Origin: Streptomyces sp. NBC_00094
GTDB taxonomy: Bacteria > Actinomycetota > Actinomycetes > Streptomycetales > Streptomycetaceae
Length of the DNA stretch: 64,000 bases
Direction: 5' to 3'
Assembly: GCF_026343125.1 (NCBI RefSeq)
Contig: NZ_JAPEMB010000001.1
Location: forward strand, 8,003,501-8,067,500
Shown here: piece after piece, positions 61,206 to 64,000 of the stretch
Layout: each line of letters starts with the position of its first letter
How positions within the stretch are numbered: position 1 is the first letter of the stretch
Program-made: the position numbers and the translations under genes
The notes under the pieces: generated by a model
What the model was told of the DNA's origin: nothing
Databases searched by the model: none
The model's input: the letters and a program-made list of their open reading frames with translations, nothing else

Positions 61206-62746
61206 GCGGCCCCGCCCTTCGCCGGTTCGGCCTCGTCCGCGCGGTCGTGGATGACGCGGATGATCCGGCCGCTCATCCGCTCGTAGTCGTGGTCGTTGGC
61301 CACCTCGCCGCGGATCCGGTGGCCGGCCATCACGACGACCCGGTCGGCCAGCGTCACCATCTCGGCCAGGTCACTGCTGATCAACAGGATCGGCAGACCG
61401 CCGCGGGCCAGTTCCCAGATCAGCTCGTGGAAGGCGTGCTTGGTCCGTACGTCCACCCCGACGGTCGGCTCGTCCACGACCAGCAGCCGGGTGTCGGCCG
61501 CCAGCCACTTCGACAGGCTGACCTTCTGCTGGTTCCCGCCCGACAACTCACCGGCGTTCTGCCCGAGACCGGAGATCCTGATGCCGAGGCGCTCGACGAG
61601 GTCCTCGGCGGTCTCGCGTTCACGGCGGGAGGGGACGTACCCGAAGGCGTTCGCCAGCCTCCTCCACACCGTCACGGTGATGTTGCGGAGGATGGGCTGC
61701 TCGAGGAAGACACCCTCCTCCTTGCGGTTCTCCGTCAGATAGCCGATCCCGTACTCGTGCAGTGCCTGCCGAGGCGAGCCGATCCGCACGGGCTCTCCGT
61801 ACACGCGGATCTCACCGCCGGTGACACGGTCCAGACCGAGCACCGCCTTGACGAGTTCACTGCGCCCCGCGCCGACCAGCCCGTACAGCCCGACGATCTC
61901 CCCGGGCCGTACGTCGAGCGAGATGTCCCGGTGCCCCGAGGCCGTCGAGAGCCCGGTGAGGGAGAGCGCGGGCGCCGCCGACATGTCCACGGGACGCGGG
62001 GTCATCGCGGTCACCGCGTGGGCACGTCCGACCATCAGGGTCACGACGTCGTCCTGGGTGTGCTCCGCGAGCGGCGCCGACTCCAGTACGGACCGGCCGT
62101 CGCGCAGGACGGTGACGGTGTCGCAGACCGCGAAGACCTCCTCCAGTTTGTGACTGACGAAGACCACGCACGTACCGCGCGCGGTGAGCCGCCGGACGAC
62201 GTCGAAGAGGCGCTCGGCCTCCTGCGGCGAGAGCGAGGCGGTCGGTTCGTCGAGCAGGAGGACCCGGCTCTCGGTGTGGAGCGCCTTGGCGATCTCCACC
62301 AACTGCTGCTGGGCTACCGAGAGTTCGCTCACCGACAGGTGGGGATCGATGTCGAGTCCGAGCTCGGCCAGGCACCGCAGGGCCGGAGCCGTCATGGCCT
62401 CCCGGTCGACCAGGCCGCGGCGCGAGGGCGGGTTCTGCAGAGTGATGTTCTCGGCCACGGAGAACCCGGGGATCAGGTTGCGTTCCTGGTGGACGACGCC
62501 GATGCCGGCGCGCGTGGCGTCCAGGGGGGAGCGCGGGTGGATCTCCCGGCCGCCCCGGAGCAGCCTGCCGCCCTCGGGCGCGTGCACGCCGGTGATCACC
62601 TTGATGAGCGTGGACTTGCCCGCCCCGTTCTCGCCCAGCAGGGCGTGCACGGAGCCGGCCGTGAGCCGCAGACCGACACCGTCGAGCGCGCGGACACCGG
62701 GGAAGACCTTGACGATCCGATCGCATTCCAGCAGGACTTCGCTCAT
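61202..62746 (-). CDS. Sugar ABC importer ATPase, RbsA-type double NBD (514 aa)
   Basis: Two nucleotide-binding halves: first with GENGAGKSTLIKVITG, LSVAQQQLVEIAKAL and VLLLDEPTASLS; second with GLVGAGRSELVKAVLG (degenerate Walker A), LSGGNQQKVSLSKWL and LLVVDEPTVGVD. Typical of ribose/rhamnose/fucose CUT2 importers. Coupled to both permease and mutarotase genes. Confidence 0.95.
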   Translation of the reverse strand: MSEVLLECDRIVKVFPGVRALDGVGLRLTAGSVHALLGENGAGKSTLIKVITGVHAPEGGRLLRGGREIHPRSPLDATRAGIGVVHQERNLIPGFSVAENITLQNPPSRRGLVDREAMTAPALRCLAELGLDIDPHLSVSELSVAQQQLVEIAKALHTESRVLLLDEPTASLSPQEAERLFDVVRRLTARGTCVVFVSHKLEEVFAVCDTVTVLRDGRSVLESAPLAEHTQDDVVTLMVGRAHAVTAMTPRPVDMSAAPALSLTGLSTASGHRDISLDVRPGEIVGLYGLVGAGRSELVKAVLGLDRVTGGEIRVYGEPVRIGSPRQALHEYGIGYLTENRKEEGVFLEQPILRNITVTVWRRLANAFGYVPSRRERETAEDLVERLGIRISGLGQNAGELSGGNQQKVSLSKWLAADTRLLVVDEPTVGVDVRTKHAFHELIWELARGGLPILLISSDLAEMVTLADRVVVMAGHRIRGEVANDHDYERMSGRIIRVIHDRADEAEPAKGGAA

Positions 62747-63825
62747 CGTGCCTCTCCCGTCGGCGTCGGCGTCGGTACGGCCGTCGGCCGGGGTGTCCCC
62801 TCAGGTGGTGCCGTGGGAGCGCAGCCGGGCGTCCTGCCCTTCCTGTCGAGATGGTTCTGGTGGACCCGGCCGCCGACGACCGTGCCGAGGACGACCACCC
62901 CGATGAGGAAGTTGACCCAGCTCGGGTCGAGGGAGAACTGTGCCCGCGCGGTGTCGATCAGACGCATCACGAAGGCCGCGAGAACGGTCCCCAGGACCGC
63001 GACGGAGCCGCCGGTCAGGGCCACCCCGCCGATGATGGGTGCGGCGAAGCTGGGCAGCAGCCAGTCGCCGCCGACGCTGCGGTTGACCCCCGGCAGCGAG
63101 GCGGTGGCGGTCATCGCGGCGATGCCCACGAGCAGCCCGGACAGGGTGTGCGCGAGCACGATCTGCCGGTCGGTGGAGATGCCCGACAGCCTGGCGGCCA
63201 GTGGGTTCCCGCCGGACGCCAGCAGCCGCCGCCCCGCGACGGTGCGGTACATGAACCCGGCGAGGAGGACGGCCGCGGCCAGGGCCGTGACGAAGACCAG
63301 CGGGATGTTCAGCGGCGCGGCGCGGCCGAGGTCGCGCAGCGTCGCGGAGTACCCGTCGATCGTGCGGGTCCCCGAGAGGCGGTACTGCGCCCCCAGCAGG
63401 ATGGTCATGGTGCCCAGCGTCACGATGAAGCCGTTGATGCGCGTGACGACGATGAACACGCCGGTCAGCAGGCCGATCAGGGTCGCGCCCAGGACGCCGA
63501 TCAGCACGGCGAGCCCGGCCGGGACGCCCGCGTCGGCCATCAGGACGCCCATCAGGCAGGCGCTGAACCCGCCCAGCGCCCCGACCGCCAGGTTGAGCTG
63601 CCCCACGCACAGGGCGACCATCTGGGCAAGCCCGATGAGGATCGGTGTGGCGAGGTACTGCAGGAACGTACGGACGGAGGGCCCTTCGAAGAAGGTGCCG
63701 GACGAGGAGACGCCGAGAGCGACGTAGCCGACGAGGACCACGGCGAGCAGGGTGGTCGTCGTGGAGCGCGAGAAGCGGCGCAACGCGGACCGAGCCGCCG
63801 CCTTCCGGTCCTGGAACGGGGTCAT
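62743..63825 (-). CDS. Sugar ABC permease 1, CUT2 family (360 aa)
   Basis: About eight to nine membrane helices; VALCVGQLNLAVGALGGFSA is the conserved permease motif (GxDLSVG-like) and RRLLASGGNPLAARLSGIST the EAA-like loop (GxNxxAARxSGI). The C-terminal 45 residues are a soluble Pro/Thr tail. Starts overlapping the next permease stop as ATGA. Confidence 0.93.
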   Translation of the reverse strand: MTPFQDRKAAARSALRRFSRSTTTTLLAVVLVGYVALGVSSSGTFFEGPSVRTFLQYLATPILIGLAQMVALCVGQLNLAVGALGGFSACLMGVLMADAGVPAGLAVLIGVLGATLIGLLTGVFIVVTRINGFIVTLGTMTILLGAQYRLSGTRTIDGYSATLRDLGRAAPLNIPLVFVTALAAAVLLAGFMYRTVAGRRLLASGGNPLAARLSGISTDRQIVLAHTLSGLLVGIAAMTATASLPGVNRSVGGDWLLPSFAAPIIGGVALTGGSVAVLGTVLAAFVMRLIDTARAQFSLDPSWVNFLIGVVVLGTVVGGRVHQNHLDRKGRTPGCAPTAPPEGTPRPTAVPTPTPTGEAR

Positions 63826-64000
63826 GTGGAACGCACCACCTTGCGGTAGGACACGACGGTGCGAACCCGGTCGGCGGACAGGGCCAGGAGCAGGACGCAG
63901 CCGAGGTAGATGTTGAGGCTTTCGAGGCCGACGCCGAGCAGGTCCAGGCCCTTGCGGATGACGCCGACGAGCGTCGTGCCGAGCAGCGCCCCGAGGACGG
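63822..64000 (-). CDS. Sugar ABC permease 2, C-terminal part cut by window edge
   Basis: Reading from the right edge, the last 59 codons give ALLGTTLVGVIRKGLDLLGV, GLESLNIYLGCVLLLALSAD, RVRTVVSYRKV and a stop that overlaps the first permease's ATG. This is a CUT2 permease C-terminus. The sugar-binding lipoprotein and any further fucose genes must lie beyond 64 kb. Confidence 0.85.
   Translation of the reverse strand, partial: VLGALLGTTLVGVIRKGLDLLGVGLESLNIYLGCVLLLALSADRVRTVVSYRKVVRST

Noticed and set aside
61247-63727. 826-residue plus-strand frame over the ABC importer genes
   Set aside because: Antisense shadow of intact RbsA and permease genes; composition dominated by Asp/Gly/Arg.
1-64000. 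tRNA, rRNA or tmRNA genes and a replication origin
   Set aside because: Reading both strands I saw no cloverleaf with a GGTTCGA-type T-arm, no rRNA segment and no DnaA-box cluster; a covariance-model search would be decisive.

Overview
The window is GC-rich actinobacterial DNA with Streptomyces-type gene content: a telomere tap-tpg gene pair, ECF sigma factors of groups 41 and 42, many small wHTH, STAS and SHOCT proteins, and a TTA codon in a putative regulator. Genes are read mostly from third-position GC bias, Shine-Dalgarno (SD) sites and frequent ATGA/GTGA overlaps. The tap-tpg pair implies a linear replicon; the mixture of accessory genes, insertion-sequence scraps and broken genes fits a chromosome arm or a large linear plasmid.

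Layout. 1-2.8 kb: a minus-strand pair (a RecA/DnaB-like protein cut by the left edge, and a cysteine-rich DUF6083-like protein) and a GT1 glycosyltransferase. 3.2-7.9 kb: a PAS/GAF/PP2C phosphatase and three membrane proteins (SHOCT, BrkB, DUF389). 8.0-10.8 kb: an exact hexanucleotide tandem repeat, an antitoxin/Fic-like toxin pair, a free-standing OLD-type TOPRIM protein and a VOC protein. 10.8-12.4 kb: an ECF41 sigma factor with its AhpD-like partner and a matching ECF41 promoter. 12.6-18.3 kb: a hydrolase, an MMPL-histidine kinase-response regulator operon and a HutD-like protein. 18.6-22.4 kb: tap-tpg and a TTA-containing wHTH gene. 22.6-31.3 kb: an ABC exporter with a coupled small ORF, twin anchored cysteine-containing proteins, DinB and an alpha/beta hydrolase. 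31.5-40.9 kb: transketolase, an STAS-like protein, a DUF4097/hydrolase operon, a TetR-SDR divergent pair with clear operators, and a MerR/TipA-like regulator. 40.9-43.6 kb: decayed IS630, IS30 and VOC fragments around two secreted proteins. 43.6-48.7 kb: Lrp/LysE/thioesterase/MBL, then an ECF42 sigma factor with its DGPF (YCII) partner and a matching ECF42 promoter.

The right quarter (48.9-64 kb) reads as one metabolic island for L-fucose. A secreted GH95 alpha-L-fucosidase would free the sugar. An RbsA-type ABC importer (two permeases and an ATPase) and a mutarotase would take it in. An aldo/keto reductase (dehydrogenase), lactonase, L-fuconate dehydratase, SDR dehydrogenase and FAH-family hydrolase would convert it, without phosphorylation, to pyruvate and L-lactate. 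A LutABC operon with its own GntR/FCD regulator would oxidise the lactate. The fucosidase gene and lutABC are divergent, and a near-perfect 17-bp palindrome lies just before lutA. The catabolic operon enters from beyond the right edge. I saw no rRNA, tRNA or CRISPR array.
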